Positions 1 through 10,966 of a stretch of 64,000 bases of DNA are shown here, one piece after another. Source of the DNA: Lactobacillus gasseri ATCC 33323 = JCM 1131 (GTDB lineage: Bacteria; Bacillota; Bacilli; Lactobacillales; Lactobacillaceae). The notes beneath the pieces are model-generated. The model was given only the letters and a program-made list of their open reading frames with translations. It was not told the DNA's origin and did not search any database. Location: NCBI RefSeq assembly GCF_000014425.1, contig NC_008530.1, forward strand, positions 1,302,001-1,366,000, in the 5' to 3' direction. A program made the position numbers and the translations under genes. Numbering within the stretch: the stretch's first letter is position 1; every line of letters begins with the position of its first letter.

Positions 1-57
1 TGGATCGCACGTAAGATTCCGGTTCTTAAAATCTGAGTTCGACTCTCAGGGGGCGCA
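1..57 (+). tRNA. tRNA-Arg (anticodon CCG), 3' part
   Basis: The window opens inside a tRNA gene. An anticodon arm is visible: stem TAAGA/TCTTA (12-16 and 24-28) around the 7-base loop TTCCGGT, giving anticodon CCG, which reads the arginine codon CGG. The T arm follows (CTGAG, loop TTCGACT, CTCAG at 33-49), then the 3' acceptor strand GGGGCGC (50-56) and discriminator A at 57. CCA is not encoded. The 5' acceptor strand and most of the D arm lie before base 1. Confidence 0.85.
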
Positions 58-64
58 TAGTACA

Positions 65-95
65 AGACAGTCAGTCAATCTGGCTGTCTTTTTTG
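65..95 (+). terminator. Terminator after tRNA-Arg
   Basis: A 10-bp stem (65-74 with 80-89, one G.T pair) and 5-base loop is followed by a T run from 89. It lies 8 bases after the tRNA end. Confidence 0.8.
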
Positions 96-194
96 TATTT
101 TTTCACTTTATTTAGAAAAAATCTATCATCTGTAAGCATTTTCGTTATAATTAAATTTGGCGTTAATTATGTACATAGACAGAAAGGTTATTTT

Positions 195-1643
195 ATGATC
201 GAAGAAGAAAAAAAGTCTAATGCCAAAAAAATGCTCTGGCCAACGCTAGCGATGATGGCATTTTCAACTGTTTGGGGCTTCGGTAACGTTGTTAACGGGT
301 ATGTTTACTTCGACGGTACCAAAGTTGTATTCAGTTGGATATTAATGTTCCTACTATACTTTGTTCCCTATGCATTAATGGTTGGAGAACTAGGTGCAAC
401 CTTTAAAAATGCTAATGGTGGTGTTTCCTCATGGGTTAATGCCACTATGGGTGCCAAGTGGGCTTATTATGCAGGTTGGACATATTGGGCCTGCCACGTA
501 GTATATATTTCAAGTAAAGGTACTGGTGGTTTAAGAGCCATGGCGTGGGGAATCTTTGGCAACACTAAATGGTACGATGGTCTTCCAACTGCTTGGACTC
601 AATTCGCTACTTTAGTAGTCTTCCTCTTTTTCTGCTGGGTTACTACTAAAGGTATTCCAGTACTTAAAAGTTTGGCTACTATCGCTGGATCATCAATGTT
701 TATTATGTCAATTTTATTCATTATTATGATGTTTGCTGCACCAGCAATTAACCCACATGCAGGATATTATTCAATCAATTTTAATTGGAAGAGTTTAATG
801 CCAACATTCAACCTTAAATATTTAACATCTCTTTCAATCTTAGTTTTTGCTGTTGGTGGATGTGAGAAAATATCTCCTTATGTAAACAAGGTTAAAAATC
901 CAACCAAAAACTTTCCAAAAGCAATGATGGCTTTAGCAATTATGGTTATGGTTTCTGCAATTTTAGGAACTTTTGCTATGGCTTTAATGTTTGATCCTAA
1001 AGTTGTTAACAGTAATCTAAATGAATATATTTCAAACGGTGCATACATGGCCTTTCAACGTTTAGGAGAATATTACCATGTTGGTGGTTTGTTTATGTAT
1101 ATTTATTCATGGTGTAACGTTATTGGTCAATTCTCTACTTTAGTTATCAGTATTGATGCTCCTTTAAGAATGCTACTAGGTAGTAAAGAAGCCAAAAACT
1201 TCATTCCTAAGAAACTTCTTAAGATAAATAAACATGGTGCTTACATCAATGGTATCTGGATGGTTGTAATTCTTTCAGGGGGGTTAATTGCAGCACAAGC
1301 TTTATTGCCTGATGCACAAGCGGTTATGGCTCAATTAGTTAAATTAAATTCAACTACAATGCCAATGCGTTATTTATGGGTCTTCGCAGCATATATTGCA
1401 CTTAGAAAGCAACAAAAGAAGTTTGATACTTCTTACCAAATGACCAAGAATCAAGGACTGGCTTACACAGCTGGAATATGGTGTTTTATTGTTACAGCAG
1501 CATGTTGTATTTTAGGAATCTACTCACCAGATCCATTTACCCTATTCCTTAACATCATTACTCCAATTATCTTGATTGTTTTAGGCTTAATTTTGCCAGC
1601 AATCAAAAAAAGAGAAGATGGCACTAACCCATTAATGAAGTAA
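195..1643 (+). CDS. Amino acid permease of the APC superfamily
   Basis: A 482-residue integral membrane protein with about 12 hydrophobic segments and an N-terminal cytoplasmic stretch MIEEEKKSNAKK. It resembles the glutamate:GABA antiporter/YjeM-type branch of APC transporters: a first membrane segment with GFGNVVNG and a GGCEK motif before the central cytoplasmic loop. It probably exchanges or imports an amino acid across the cell membrane; the substrate cannot be read from sequence. I chose ATG at 195 because AGAAAGG lies 7 bases upstream and the protein then begins like the family; an earlier in-frame start at 93 has no ribosome site and overlaps the tRNA terminator. It is a single-gene unit between two terminators. 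Confidence 0.8.
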   Translation: MIEEEKKSNAKKMLWPTLAMMAFSTVWGFGNVVNGYVYFDGTKVVFSWILMFLLYFVPYALMVGELGATFKNANGGVSSWVNATMGAKWAYYAGWTYWACHVVYISSKGTGGLRAMAWGIFGNTKWYDGLPTAWTQFATLVVFLFFCWVTTKGIPVLKSLATIAGSSMFIMSILFIIMMFAAPAINPHAGYYSINFNWKSLMPTFNLKYLTSLSILVFAVGGCEKISPYVNKVKNPTKNFPKAMMALAIMVMVSAILGTFAMALMFDPKVVNSNLNEYISNGAYMAFQRLGEYYHVGGLFMYIYSWCNVIGQFSTLVISIDAPLRMLLGSKEAKNFIPKKLLKINKHGAYINGIWMVVILSGGLIAAQALLPDAQAVMAQLVKLNSTTMPMRYLWVFAAYIALRKQQKKFDTSYQMTKNQGLAYTAGIWCFIVTAACCILGIYSPDPFTLFLNIITPIILIVLGLILPAIKKREDGTNPLMK

Positions 1644-1647
1644 CTTC

Positions 1648-1686
1648 AAATGAGCGATATGATTGTCATATCGCTCATTTTTTCTA
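1648..1686 (+). terminator. Terminator after permease
   Basis: A 14-bp stem (1648-1661 with 1667-1680) with a short loop is followed by TTTTTT, 5 bases after the permease stop. Confidence 0.88.
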
Positions 1687-1707
1687 CATAAAATTAAGTT
1701 TGATTAG

Positions 1708-1762
1708 TTGACATGATTAAAAGTAAGTGATTTAATTAGCACTGTACTTATCAGAGTGCTAA
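1708..1762 (+). promoter_or_regulatory. clpP promoter with CIRCE operator
   Basis: TTGACA (1708-1713), a 17-base spacer and TTTAAT (1731-1736) form a sigma-A promoter. Overlapping the -10 end is TTAGCACTG-N9-GAGTGCTAA (1736-1762), which differs from the CIRCE inverted repeat in one base. CIRCE is bound by HrcA, so clpP is probably repressed by HrcA and induced by heat. The RBS AGGAGG (1771-1776) follows. Confidence 0.88.
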
Positions 1763-1784
1763 TTTTGTTTAGGAGGTAAAATTA

Positions 1785-2372
1785 ATGCTCGTACCTACAG
1801 TTATTGAACAAACTGCACGTGGTGAACGTGCTTACGACATTTACTCAAGATTATTAAAAGATAGAATCATTATGCTTAGCGGTGAGATTAACGACCAAAT
1901 GGCCAACTCAATCATCGCTCAACTTTTATTCTTAGATGCACAAGACAATACTAAAGATATTTCTCTATACATTAACTCTCCAGGTGGTGTTATTACCTCT
2001 GGTCTTGCAATTATGGACACAATGAACTTTATTAAGTCAGATGTATCTACAATTGCAATCGGTATGGCTGCTTCAATGGCTTCAATTCTTTTAACTAGCG
2101 GAACTAAGGGTAAACGTTTTGCATTACCAAATTCAACAGTTCTTATTCACCAACCTTTAGGTGGTGCACAAGGTCAACAAACAGACATTCAAATTGCAGC
2201 TAATGAAATCTTGAAGAGTCGTAAGAAGCTTAACCAAATTCTACATGAAACTACTGGTCAACCTCTTGATAAGATTCTTAAAGATACTGAACGTGATAAT
2301 TACTTATCTGCAGAAGAAGCTAAAGACTATGGTCTAATTGATGAAATTTTGGTTAACCAAAAGAAAGATTAG
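1785..2372 (+). CDS. clpP: ATP-dependent Clp protease proteolytic subunit ClpP
   Basis: The 195-residue serine peptidase that forms the double-ring proteolytic chamber, fed by ClpX, ClpC or ClpE ATPases in the cytoplasm. The catalytic triad is visible at Ser97 (GMAAS), His122 (IHQP) and Asp171. Length is typical, and the start is set by a strong AGGAGG site 8 bases upstream. It is transcribed alone, from a promoter with a CIRCE operator to a strong terminator. The window also encodes a likely ATPase partner (ClpE) and adaptors (MecA, SpxH), and the typical ClpXP substrate Spx. Confidence 0.98.
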   Translation: MLVPTVIEQTARGERAYDIYSRLLKDRIIMLSGEINDQMANSIIAQLLFLDAQDNTKDISLYINSPGGVITSGLAIMDTMNFIKSDVSTIAIGMAASMASILLTSGTKGKRFALPNSTVLIHQPLGGAQGQQTDIQIAANEILKSRKKLNQILHETTGQPLDKILKDTERDNYLSAEEAKDYGLIDEILVNQKKD

Positions 2373-2382
2373 TTTAATTTAA

Positions 2383-2424
2383 CAAAAAATAGAGCTCACA
2401 TCTGTCGTGAGCTCTATTTTTTTT
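2383..2424. terminator. Bidirectional terminator between clpP and whiA
   Basis: A 14-bp perfect stem (2386-2399 with 2407-2420) is flanked by A on the left and T on the right, so it can end clpP (+) and whiA (-). The whiA stop is at 2427. Confidence 0.88.
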
Positions 2425-2426
2425 GA

Positions 2427-3368
2427 CTAATTTTCTTCTTTTAGCTGTTGTGCCATTTCACGAATTTTTTGAAAACGGTGGTTAACTCCTGACTTTGAAA
2501 TTGGACCATCTGGTACTTGAGCTGCAACTTCTTTGAGTGAAAGTTCAGGATGCGTCAGCCTAAAATGTGCTAAGATTGCTAATTTTTCTGGTAAATTTTC
2601 TAACCCAACTTTTTTCTCAATTAGTTGAATATCCTCAACCTGCTTAGCTGCTGCATTCGCAGTCTTTTTCAAATTTGCTGTATCGCAATTTACTAATCGA
2701 TTCACTGAATTACGCATATCTCGCATAATTCTTAAGTCTTCAAATGCTAGCATTGCATTGACGGCACCTACAATATGTAGAAAATCACCAATTTTTTCAG
2801 CCTCTTTCAAATATACAATATATCCATTACGTCTTTTCGTAGCTTTTGCATTTAAATAAAAGAAACTATTCATTAACTTTAGTAAATCATTATTATGATT
2901 TTCATAAAGAGAATAAATCTCTAAATGATATCGACTCGTTTCAGGATTATTCACACTTCCAGCTGCTAAGAAAGCTCCTCTTAAATAAGACATTGCCCTT
3001 TGTTCTGAGGTCATAATCTTCTCAGGAATTCCGGTAATCAAGCCATTATCACTGTCAAATATCTCTAAATCGCTTAAAATTTCATGAACTTGTTTTTGAA
3101 GTCTAACTAAATATTGATAATTTTTCTTTAACTTCATTTTCTTAGAAACAATTAACAGTGGCTCGATTCCATAAGCAGTTTTAATTAAAGAAAATATTCT
3201 TCTTGCAATAGCTGGATTTTCAGTTGTGATATCTAGACTAAATTGATGATCATGAAGACTAAGTACCCCGTTCATTCGCAAAAAAGCCGCTAGTTCTGCC
3301 TTAGCATGTTCTGGATGAACTGGCAGACTAGTAAGTTCTTTTTTTACATCACTTGCGTATGAAACCAT
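2427..3368 (-). CDS. whiA: DNA-binding protein WhiA
   Basis: The 313-residue WhiA protein has an N-terminal degenerate LAGLIDADG homing-endonuclease-like domain (about residues 1-210, with [11 protein letters not shown] near 128) and a C-terminal helix-turn-helix (about 225-313, with LSLKEVAAQ). In Firmicutes it affects cell division and chromosome segregation; in actinobacteria it is a sporulation regulator. It is the last gene of the conserved rapZ-yvcK-whiA operon, starting 3 bases after the yvcK stop, with AGGATT as a modest ribosome site. No operator is visible because it is co-transcribed. Confidence 0.96.
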   Translation of the reverse strand: MVSYASDVKKELTSLPVHPEHAKAELAAFLRMNGVLSLHDHQFSLDITTENPAIARRIFSLIKTAYGIEPLLIVSKKMKLKKNYQYLVRLQKQVHEILSDLEIFDSDNGLITGIPEKIMTSEQRAMSYLRGAFLAAGSVNNPETSRYHLEIYSLYENHNNDLLKLMNSFFYLNAKATKRRNGYIVYLKEAEKIGDFLHIVGAVNAMLAFEDLRIMRDMRNSVNRLVNCDTANLKKTANAAAKQVEDIQLIEKKVGLENLPEKLAILAHFRLTHPELSLKEVAAQVPDGPISKSGVNHRFQKIREMAQQLKEEN

Positions 3369-3371
3369 TAA

Positions 3372-4409
3372 CTAATCCTGTTCCTTTTTTCTGCGGCAAT
3401 ATGCTTCAAAAGCCAAATTCAAAATTTCATCGGCTACTTTTTTACCATCATGAAAAACTAATCCACTATGCTGATCAATAAAGTCAGCTGTAATTACGCG
3501 GCAATCTTGAGCCCGTAATCCAGCGAAATCATTTCTTACCGGTTCAAGATAGGCATCATAATCGGCTGGATTAAACTTACTCATGTCAATTTTAGCCCCA
3601 TTAACCAAGGCCGTATTAATATAGTGACCACCTAAATGATCATTAATAACTTGAACGTGTTCCGCTGCCGTGAAATGATCTGTTTCACCTTGTTGCGTCA
3701 TGATATTACAGATATAAATCACTTCAGCCTTAGTTTGTCTCACAGCATCCCCTAAATTAGAAATCATCAAATTAGGTAAAATTGAAGTAAATAAGCTACC
3801 TGGCCCTAAAACTACTGCGTCCGCTTGCATAATTGCGGCTAAAACTGGCAAAACTGCTTTCGGCTCATCGTCAGAATCGGTATCAGTTACCCATACACGT
3901 TTTATGCGCTTATCCTTTGAAGTGATTTCTGTTTCACCAGCTTCAGTTGTTCCGTCAATAAATTCTGCATTTAAAGTTAAAGGCTCATTTGAAGCAGGGA
4001 AAATTCGACCATCAATTCGCATCATTCTTGATAATGATTGAACAGCATCAAAAATATTCCCCTGCATTTCATCCAAAGCAGCAATAATTAAATTTCCAAT
4101 CGCATGCCCTGCAAAAAATGAGTCAGACGAATTAAAGCGATATTGAAAAATATCTTTTTCTTCCTGTGGTAAGTCAGATAAGGAAACTAACACATTTCTA
4201 ATGTCGCCTGGTGGCACCACATTAATATAATCTCTAATTGCACCTGATGATCCACCATCGTCTGCCACAGTTACAATAGCTGTTATATCGGCATTTTGTT
4301 CTTTTAAAGCATTCAAAATAACAGGTAACCCTGTTCCACCACCAATAACAACAATCTTAGGGCGACGTCCGCGAATGACACGTACAATTTTATTTTCTCC
4401 GTACGCCAT
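3372..4409 (-). CDS. yvcK: YvcK family protein (gluconeogenesis/morphogenesis factor)
   Basis: A 345-residue member of the CofD/YvcK family. The N-terminal [10 protein letters not shown] (about residues 18-27) is the nucleotide-binding motif, followed by VADDGGSSG. In Bacillus subtilis YvcK binds UDP-sugars and is needed for growth on gluconeogenic carbon sources and for correct placement of PBP1. I chose ATG at 4409, with AGGAG 11 bases upstream; an upstream in-frame start at 4469 would overlap rapZ by 44 bases and adds 20 residues unlike the family. It sits between rapZ and whiA in one operon. Confidence 0.94.
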   Translation of the reverse strand: MAYGENKIVRVIRGRRPKIVVIGGGTGLPVILNALKEQNADITAIVTVADDGGSSGAIRDYINVVPPGDIRNVLVSLSDLPQEEKDIFQYRFNSSDSFFAGHAIGNLIIAALDEMQGNIFDAVQSLSRMMRIDGRIFPASNEPLTLNAEFIDGTTEAGETEITSKDKRIKRVWVTDTDSDDEPKAVLPVLAAIMQADAVVLGPGSLFTSILPNLMISNLGDAVRQTKAEVIYICNIMTQQGETDHFTAAEHVQVINDHLGGHYINTALVNGAKIDMSKFNPADYDAYLEPVRNDFAGLRAQDCRVITADFIDQHSGLVFHDGKKVADEILNLAFEAYCRRKKEQD

Positions 4410-4425
4410 CTCCCAACAATCTCCT

Positions 4426-5301
4426 TTATTGTCCAATATAACGACTAATTTCTCGATGGGAAATATCAACAGGATATTTCTTAGCTAAATCAACTGCTAA
4501 TTGGCGAGCAATTGAAACACTTCGGTGTTGACCACCAGTACATCCAATTGCAATAGTCAATTTTTCTTTTCCTTCCGCAATATATCCCGGAATAGCCGTT
4601 TCTAACATGTCTAAAAATTTAGCATAAAACTTTTTAGTTTCTTTCTTGCTCATTACATAATCAAAAACTCGGCGATCTAAACCAGTAAATGGTTTGAGTT
4701 GAGGAATGTAGAATGGATTAGGTAAAAATCTAACATCCATTACAATATCGGCATCAATTGGAATACCATACTTAAAGCCGAAACTCATTACTTCAATTGA
4801 AAAAGTTCGAGTTTGATTATCTCCAAACTTATCTACTAATTTAGCCTTTAATTCCTTAGTAGTTAAACGGGAGGTATCAATGATTATATTAGAAATATTT
4901 TTGGTTCTTGATAAAATAGCTCTTTCTTCTTGAATTCCATCAAGTAGGCGGCCTGTATGAGCTAATGGTGGCAAACGTCTTGTTTCCTTATACCGAGATA
5001 CTAATACATCATCTGAAGCGTCTAAAAACAAGACAGTCGACTGAACATTTTGACTATCTTCTAAAGACTTAATTTCATCAACCAAATCTTTATAAAAACT
5101 TTTTACTCTTAAGTCAACAACAACTGCTGCCTTACTAAAGTCTGAAGAATTGTTAATTAATTCCCAGAAACTTCCCAATAATTCTGGTGGCAAATTGTCT
5201 ACCACAAAATATCCCATATCTTCTAAAGCTTTGATTGCCACAGTTTTACCTGCACCACTCATACCCGTAACAATTAATAATTGTTTCTTCTGTTCAGCCA
5301 T
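4426..5301 (-). CDS. rapZ: RNase adapter protein RapZ (YvcJ)
   Basis: A 291-residue P-loop ATPase/GTPase. The Walker A motif GMSGAGKT is at 13-20, and the conserved C-terminal [10 protein letters not shown] (about 262-271) is characteristic. In E. coli RapZ guides a small RNA to RNase E; in Bacillus the homologue YvcJ hydrolyses GTP and affects competence, so the role here is less certain than the family. It is first in the rapZ-yvcK-whiA operon, behind an extended -10 promoter and a strong AGGAGGG site. Confidence 0.95.
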   Translation of the reverse strand: MAEQKKQLLIVTGMSGAGKTVAIKALEDMGYFVVDNLPPELLGSFWELINNSSDFSKAAVVVDLRVKSFYKDLVDEIKSLEDSQNVQSTVLFLDASDDVLVSRYKETRRLPPLAHTGRLLDGIQEERAILSRTKNISNIIIDTSRLTTKELKAKLVDKFGDNQTRTFSIEVMSFGFKYGIPIDADIVMDVRFLPNPFYIPQLKPFTGLDRRVFDYVMSKKETKKFYAKFLDMLETAIPGYIAEGKEKLTIAIGCTGGQHRSVSIARQLAVDLAKKYPVDISHREISRYIGQ

Positions 5302-5322
5302 AGCTATCCCTCCTTAATCGCT

Positions 5323-5331
5323 ATTATAACA
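5323..5331 (-). promoter_or_regulatory. rapZ operon promoter (extended -10)
   Basis: On the minus strand TGTTATAAT reads as an extended -10 element, 21 bases before the rapZ start and after the upstream terminator. No good -35 is seen, which fits an extended -10 promoter. Confidence 0.6.
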
Positions 5332-5353
5332 TACCGGGTGTTTCATTTTTTGA

Positions 5354-5425
5354 ATAAAAATAAAAAGTCGTTGTCACAAGTAGTTATCAAACTCAGCTAC
5401 TTCAAAAACGACTTTTTATTTTTAT
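5354..5425 (-). terminator. Long perfect hairpin between the DUF308 gene and rapZ
   Basis: Arms 5354-5372 and 5407-5425 are perfect 19-base inverted repeats (core AAAAAGTCGTT). Inside the loop a second small stem pairs AAGTAG (5378-5383) with CTACTT (5397-5402). The right arm includes the stop codon of the upstream membrane-protein gene. The A/T ends give a T-rich tail in both directions. Confidence 0.75.
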
Positions 5426-5961
5426 CTATGCATCCATGAAACAAAAATTTCATTGATTCCAAAGACCATTAACCAAAATGCTACCAAGTAAACCAAAGTA
5501 ATAGCAGCAAGCACTGGGTTAAATAACAAGGCAAAAGCGATGATCAAGCTAATAATGTTCAAAATTAAGCAGAGAACAAAATAACCAGTTGAATATTCCC
5601 GCAAGTGCCATGAAAAGATAATTCCAATAATTGAATCGGCTAAGAACCAAATAGCAAATAAAATAGCTAAAGTTAATCCACCAATTTCACGTGAACATAA
5701 GAATAAAACTCCGATTACAATATCGACAATTGCTGAAATTAGTGTTACCCAGCTCAAATCAAAAATGTTATGGAATTTTACATATGCGGAAATCCAAATA
5801 ATTCCTTGTAAAATTGATAAAATACCAAATACAAATACAAATGCTGTTAGACCACGACCTGGGTAGCGTAATAGTAAAAATGATGCAACAACAAACAAAA
5901 TTCCTGCTATAAATGAGCCCCAATCAAAGCCTTGGTGTCTAGAATTATAAATATCGTTCAT
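5422..5961 (-). CDS. DUF308 (HdeD-like) membrane protein
   Basis: A 179-residue protein made almost entirely of six membrane-spanning helices. The pattern of paired helices with small residues (GILFVVASFLLLRYPGRG, then DIVIGVLFLC) matches the DUF308/HdeD family, linked to acid stress in enterobacteria but of unknown function in lactobacilli. Its start has GGGAGG upstream. It lies downstream of uvrA on the same strand with a 55-base gap and no clear terminator between, so read-through from uvrA is possible. A long hairpin ends it. Confidence 0.82.
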   Translation of the reverse strand: MNDIYNSRHQGFDWGSFIAGILFVVASFLLLRYPGRGLTAFVFVFGILSILQGIIWISAYVKFHNIFDLSWVTLISAIVDIVIGVLFLCSREIGGLTLAILFAIWFLADSIIGIIFSWHLREYSTGYFVLCLILNIISLIIAFALLFNPVLAAITLVYLVAFWLMVFGINEIFVSWMHR

Positions 5962-6016
5962 TTTTATTTCCTCCCAGATAATATTCTACACTTAATTTAC
6001 TAAAACACCATTAACT

Positions 6017-8878
6017 TTATTCCTGATCACCCTTGCTATTCATTAGCTTTTTAGTTAACTTAGTATCTCGCTCAAGAACTGGCTTTAAGTATTGTCCTGT
6101 ATAACTTTCTTTAACCTCAGCAACTTCTTCTGGAGTACCAGTAGCCACAACTTGACCACCGCCATCTCCACCTTCAGGGCCTAAATCAATTAACCAGTCG
6201 GCATTTTTAATAACATCTAAATTATGTTCAATAATTAAAACAGTATTTCCTTCATCAACTAAGCGCTGCAAGACTTCTAATAAACGTTTAATATCATCTG
6301 TATGCAATCCCGTTGTTGGTTCATCTAAAATATAAAAATTATTACCCGTGGAAAGCTTTTGTAATTCAGAAGCTAATTTCATTCTCTGCGCTTCTCCACC
6401 AGATAAAGTTGTAGCTGACTGCCCAAGTTTTACATAACCCAGACCAACATCAACGATTGTTTGTAGCTTACGATGAATTTTGGGAATATTTTCAAAGAAT
6501 TTGCAAGCTTCATTAATTGTCATATTCAAAACTTGTGAGATATTTTTTTCACGATAAGTTACCTCAAGAGTTTCCGAATTATATCTTGTACCATGACAAA
6601 CTTCACAAGGTACATAAACATCAGGTAAAAAATTCATCTCGATTTTAATAATCCCATCGCCGTGACAAGCTTCGCATCTTCCACCCTTAACGTTAAAAGA
6701 AAATCTAGCTTTCGTATATCCACGCATTTTTGCTTCATTAGTTTGTGCAAATAAAGCTCGAATATCATCAAATACACTGGTATAAGTTGCAGGATTACTA
6801 CGTGGTGTTCGGCCAATAGGGCTTTGATCAATATCGATAATTTTTTCGATATTTTTATATCCTTTAATAGACTTGTATTTTCCTGGTTTAGCAGAATTAT
6901 TATTCAATTTTTGCGCTAGAGCACGTTTCAAAATCAAATTTACAAGAGTTGATTTTCCAGAACCTGAAACGCCGGTCACCACGATAAATTTGCCTAGAGG
7001 AAAATCTACTGAAATGTCCTTCAAATTATTTTCAGCAGCACCAGTAACAGTAATTTTCTTACCATTACCCTTTCTTCTTTCTAGCGGTACAGGAACAATT
7101 TTTTTACCTGATAAATATTGTCCAGTTAAAGATTTAGGATTCTTCATCACTTCTTCAGGCGTCCCGGCAGCCATTACTTTTCCACCATACGCTCCTGCTC
7201 CTGGTCCCATATCAACTAAGTAATCTGCTTGTTTCATAGTCTCATCGTCATGTTCAACTACAATTAAAGAATTACCAAGATCCCTCATCTTTTTAAGAGA
7301 AGAAATAAGGCGGTCGTTATCTCGTTGATGAAGACCAATTGATGGCTCATCTAAAATATACATAACGCCAGATAAATTGGAGCCAATTTGGGTGGCTAAT
7401 CTAATTCTTTGTGCTTCTCCACCTGACAAAGTTCCAGCAGAACGAGATAAAGTTAGATAATCTAAACCAACATTTTTTAAGAAAGTCAATCTATCCCGTA
7501 CTTCTTTCAAAATTGGTTTTGCTATCATTTTTTCTTGCTCGCTTAATTTTACTGAATTAAAGAATTTAAGCGACTTAGAAATTGACAGATCTGAATCTTC
7601 CGCAATATCTTTGCCATTAACTTTTACTGCTAATGCCTTTTCATTTAATCGCTTACCGTGACAAGTTGAACAAGTAAGTTCGGTCATGTACTTACCCATT
7701 ACATCACGCATAAATTTTGACATTGGGTGATGATAACGGCGACTGATATTATTTAAAATTCCTTCAAATTCTTGAACAGTATCATTTACACCAAAGTCAC
7801 CTTCAAGATGAAATTTGATTTTCTTTCCCTTAGATCCATTTAAAATCAAATCTTTTTGTCTTTTAGTCAATTTTTTGTATGGCTTGTCTATCGGTATTTT
7901 CAAAGCTTTACATGCTTGCTCAAGCATAGCCGTATAATATTTTGAATTAGACCATGGTGCTAAAGCTCCCTCTGCCAAAGTTTTATCCTTATCAGGAATA
8001 ACTAAATCTTCATCAACTGACAATTTCATTCCCAATCCATCACAATCAGGACAAGCTCCAAAAGGCGCATTAAACGAAAATAAACGTGGTTCCATTTCGC
8101 CAACAGTAAAACCACATACAGGACAGGCATAATATTCTGAAAAATTAATACGTTTACCTTTAATCACATCAACATCCATGTAGCCATCTGCTAAACGAAG
8201 AGCAGCTTCAACGGAATCAAATAAACGGCTTCGAATATTTTCTTTAACAATTAAACGGTCAACAACAATATCAATACTGTGTCGTTTATTTTTATCTAGG
8301 TCAAAATCATCAGTAATTTCATGCATTTCACCGTCTACAATTACACGAACATAACCCGCGCGTTGGATTCGTTTAAAGACTTCCTTATGTTCTCCTCTTT
8401 TAGCACGAATAACCGGAGCTAAAATCTGAATTCTACTTCTTTCGGGTAGATCCATTACTCGATCTACCATCTGATCCACGCTTTGCCTCTCAATCAAAGT
8501 CCCATCATTTGGACAAATTGGATGACCAACGCGTGCCCACAATAAACGTAAATAGTCATTAATTTCTGTTACAGTTCCAACCGTTGAACGCGGATTATGA
8601 GATGTTGTCTTTTGATCAATAGAAATTGCGGGATTTAAGCCATCAATTGAATCAACATCAGCCTTATCCATTTGACCTAAAAACTGTCTAGCATAACTTG
8701 ACAGTGACTCAACATATCTTCTTCTTCCTTCAGCATATAAAGTATCGAAAGCTAATGAACTTTTTCCAGATCCAGATAAGCCGGTAATAACTACTAATTT
8801 ATCTTTTGGGATCGATAAATTTATATCTTTTAAATTATGTTCACGCGCTCCATGAATTACGATTTTATCATTTACCAT
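6017..8878 (-). CDS. uvrA: Excinuclease ABC subunit A
   Basis: The 953-residue damage-recognition ATPase of nucleotide excision repair. Two ABC ATPase halves are visible: Walker [10 protein letters not shown] near residue 33 and GVSGSGKST near 640, each with an LSGGEAQR signature. Zinc-binding cysteine pairs occur at CPVCG/CPDCDG, CSTCHG and CEACHG/CEVCHG. UvrA loads UvrB on damaged DNA. It starts 14 bases after uvrB with a strong GAGGAGG site and forms the uvrBA operon, so it should follow the SOS control of uvrB. Confidence 0.98.
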   Translation of the reverse strand: MVNDKIVIHGAREHNLKDINLSIPKDKLVVITGLSGSGKSSLAFDTLYAEGRRRYVESLSSYARQFLGQMDKADVDSIDGLNPAISIDQKTTSHNPRSTVGTVTEINDYLRLLWARVGHPICPNDGTLIERQSVDQMVDRVMDLPERSRIQILAPVIRAKRGEHKEVFKRIQRAGYVRVIVDGEMHEITDDFDLDKNKRHSIDIVVDRLIVKENIRSRLFDSVEAALRLADGYMDVDVIKGKRINFSEYYACPVCGFTVGEMEPRLFSFNAPFGACPDCDGLGMKLSVDEDLVIPDKDKTLAEGALAPWSNSKYYTAMLEQACKALKIPIDKPYKKLTKRQKDLILNGSKGKKIKFHLEGDFGVNDTVQEFEGILNNISRRYHHPMSKFMRDVMGKYMTELTCSTCHGKRLNEKALAVKVNGKDIAEDSDLSISKSLKFFNSVKLSEQEKMIAKPILKEVRDRLTFLKNVGLDYLTLSRSAGTLSGGEAQRIRLATQIGSNLSGVMYILDEPSIGLHQRDNDRLISSLKKMRDLGNSLIVVEHDDETMKQADYLVDMGPGAGAYGGKVMAAGTPEEVMKNPKSLTGQYLSGKKIVPVPLERRKGNGKKITVTGAAENNLKDISVDFPLGKFIVVTGVSGSGKSTLVNLILKRALAQKLNNNSAKPGKYKSIKGYKNIEKIIDIDQSPIGRTPRSNPATYTSVFDDIRALFAQTNEAKMRGYTKARFSFNVKGGRCEACHGDGIIKIEMNFLPDVYVPCEVCHGTRYNSETLEVTYREKNISQVLNMTINEACKFFENIPKIHRKLQTIVDVGLGYVKLGQSATTLSGGEAQRMKLASELQKLSTGNNFYILDEPTTGLHTDDIKRLLEVLQRLVDEGNTVLIIEHNLDVIKNADWLIDLGPEGGDGGGQVVATGTPEEVAEVKESYTGQYLKPVLERDTKLTKKLMNSKGDQE

Positions 8879-8892
8879 TTAGCTTTCCTCCT

Positions 8893-10908
8893 CTACTTTT
8901 TCTTTTCATGTACCTGCTTTTGTAAATCCATAATTGCATCACGTAAGTTAGCTGCTTCTTCAAAATCTAGTTTCTTCGCAGCTTCTTGCATTTGGGCAGT
9001 TAAAGTTTTAATCATAGTTTGCTTTTGTTTCTTAGTTAATTCATCAAAGTTTAGATCAGCAAAACTCTCTTTATTTTCCTTTTCATCACTATCTTTAGTA
9101 ATTGAAATGACATCCCTGATAGGTTTAACAATAGTCTTAGGTGTAATTCCATGTTCCTTGTTAAACTTCATCTGCAAACTACGTCTTCTTTCTGTAGCAT
9201 CAATTGCTTCTCGCATCGAATCCGTAATTGAGTCTGCATACATAATCACCTTACCATTTGAGTTTCTGGCAGCACGACCAATCGTTTGAACTAAAGGTCT
9301 AGTTGAGCGTAAAAATCCTTCCTTATCTGCATCTAAAATTGCAACTAAAGACACTTCCGGCACATCAATTCCTTCTCGCAAAAGATTAATTCCAATTAAA
9401 ACGTCAAATTTGCCAAGTCTTAAGTCCCTAATAATCTCTAGACGTTCTAATGTCTTGATATCTGAGTGTAAATAGCGGACTTTAATTCCAAGATCTTTCA
9501 AATAATCGGTCAAATCTTCTGCCATTTTTTTAGTTAAAGTTGTCACAAAAACACGTTCATTACGGTCAATTCGCTTATTAATCTCACCAACTAAATCGTC
9601 AATTTGTCCTTTAATTGGTCTAACTTCAATCTCTGGATCAAGCAATCCAGTAGGACGAATAATTTGTTCCACTTTATGATCAGTCTGATTCAATTCATAG
9701 TCTCCGGGAGTTGCTGAGACATACATTATCTGATTTACATGCTTTTCAAATTCTTCTAATTTTAGTGGTCGATTATCTAGCGCTGAAGGTAATCTAAAAC
9801 CATAATCAATCAAAGTTTGCTTACGAGCGCTGTCTCCGTTATACATCGCCTTTAATTCTGGCATGGTAGCATGTGATTCATCAATTAAGATTAGAAAATC
9901 ATCAGGAAAGAAATCAAGTAAAGTATGCGGAGGTTGCCCAGCTTTCCGCCCTTCCATATGCCTAGAATAGTTTTCGATTCCGTTAGTGTAGCCAACTTCA
10001 CTCATCATTTCCATATCATAGGTGGTTCTTTGCTTAATTCGTTGAGCTTCTAGAAGCTTACCTTCCCCTTCAAATTTTTTGACCTGAATATTCATTTCAT
10101 CTTTAATTGAAGCCAAAGCCCTTTGCATAATTTGTTCATTAGTAACAAAGTGCGTTGCTGGGAAAATAGAAACTTGTTCACGTTCACCAATTACCTCACC
10201 AGTTAAGGAATTCACTTCAACAATCCGATCAATTTCATCGCCAAAAAATTCAACTCTAAACGCATGATCAGAATAACCAGCAGGGAAAATCTCTACCACA
10301 TCTCCGCGGACTCTAAAACGGCCACGTTGAAAATCAATATCATTGCGATCATATTGAATATTCACTAAATCCCGCAATAATACATCACGGCTAATTTCTT
10401 GACCTCCAGAGATAGATACTACACTAGCTGCATATTCTCTAGGATCACCTAAACCATAAATACAAGACACTGACGCAACAACAATTACATCATTTCTTGA
10501 CATTAAATCACTAGTAGTTTTATGACGTAACTGGTCAATTTCATCATTGATTGATGAATCCTTCTCAATATATGTGTCCGACTGTGGTACATAAGCTTCA
10601 GGCTGATAATAATCATAGTAAGATACAAAATAATCAACGGCATTTTTAGGGAAAAACTCTTTAAATTCACCATAAAGCTGTCCAACAAGAGTTTTATTAT
10701 GCGAAATTACCAAAGTAGGTTTATTTAATTTGGCAATTACATTCGCCATAGTAAAAGTTTTACCAGTTCCTGTAGCACCCTCTAAAATCTGCGCCTTTTC
10801 ACCTTGTTCAAAACCATCAGTCAACTTTTTAATTGCTTGCTCTTGATCACCTGCTGGTTGAAACTTAGAGACAAGTTCAAATTTCTTGTTTTTTTGTCGT
10901 CTAATCAT
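8893..10908 (-). CDS. uvrB: Excinuclease ABC subunit B
   Basis: The 671-residue helicase-like subunit of nucleotide excision repair. Walker A GATGTGKT is at 44-51, the beta-hairpin region contains [10 protein letters not shown], helicase motifs include DESH and QTIGRAARN, and a C-terminal UVR motif (about 630-665) binds UvrC. It verifies damage handed over by UvrA and recruits UvrC. The start is set by GGAGG at 10916-10920. A LexA-type box and an intrinsic terminator lie upstream; see the separate entries. Confidence 0.98.
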
Positions 10909-10922
10909 TTTCGATCCTCCGC

Positions 10923-10952
10923 AAAAAAAGTTGGACTAAAATAGCCCAACTT
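10923..10952 (-). terminator. Terminator of pgm, located in the uvrB leader
   Basis: On the minus strand an 11-bp stem (10942-10952 with 10928-10938, one G.T pair) and 3-base loop is followed by seven T. Its T run ends 2 bases before the uvrB ribosome site. It is placed after the LexA box and candidate uvrB promoter, so it would sit in the uvrB 5' leader. Confidence 0.85.
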
Positions 10953-10966
10953 CTATTAACGTATTT

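Noticed and set aside
6873-7223. Plus-strand open frame of 116 codons inside uvrA
   Set aside because: It runs antisense to the highly conserved second ABC half of uvrA, has no ribosome site and no recognisable family; it is a shadow of uvrA codon use.
8837-9289. Plus-strand open frame of 150 codons across the uvrA start and uvrB end
   Set aside because: It is antisense to two conserved genes, Phe/Cys/Ser-rich as antisense frames often are here, and has no promoter or ribosome site.
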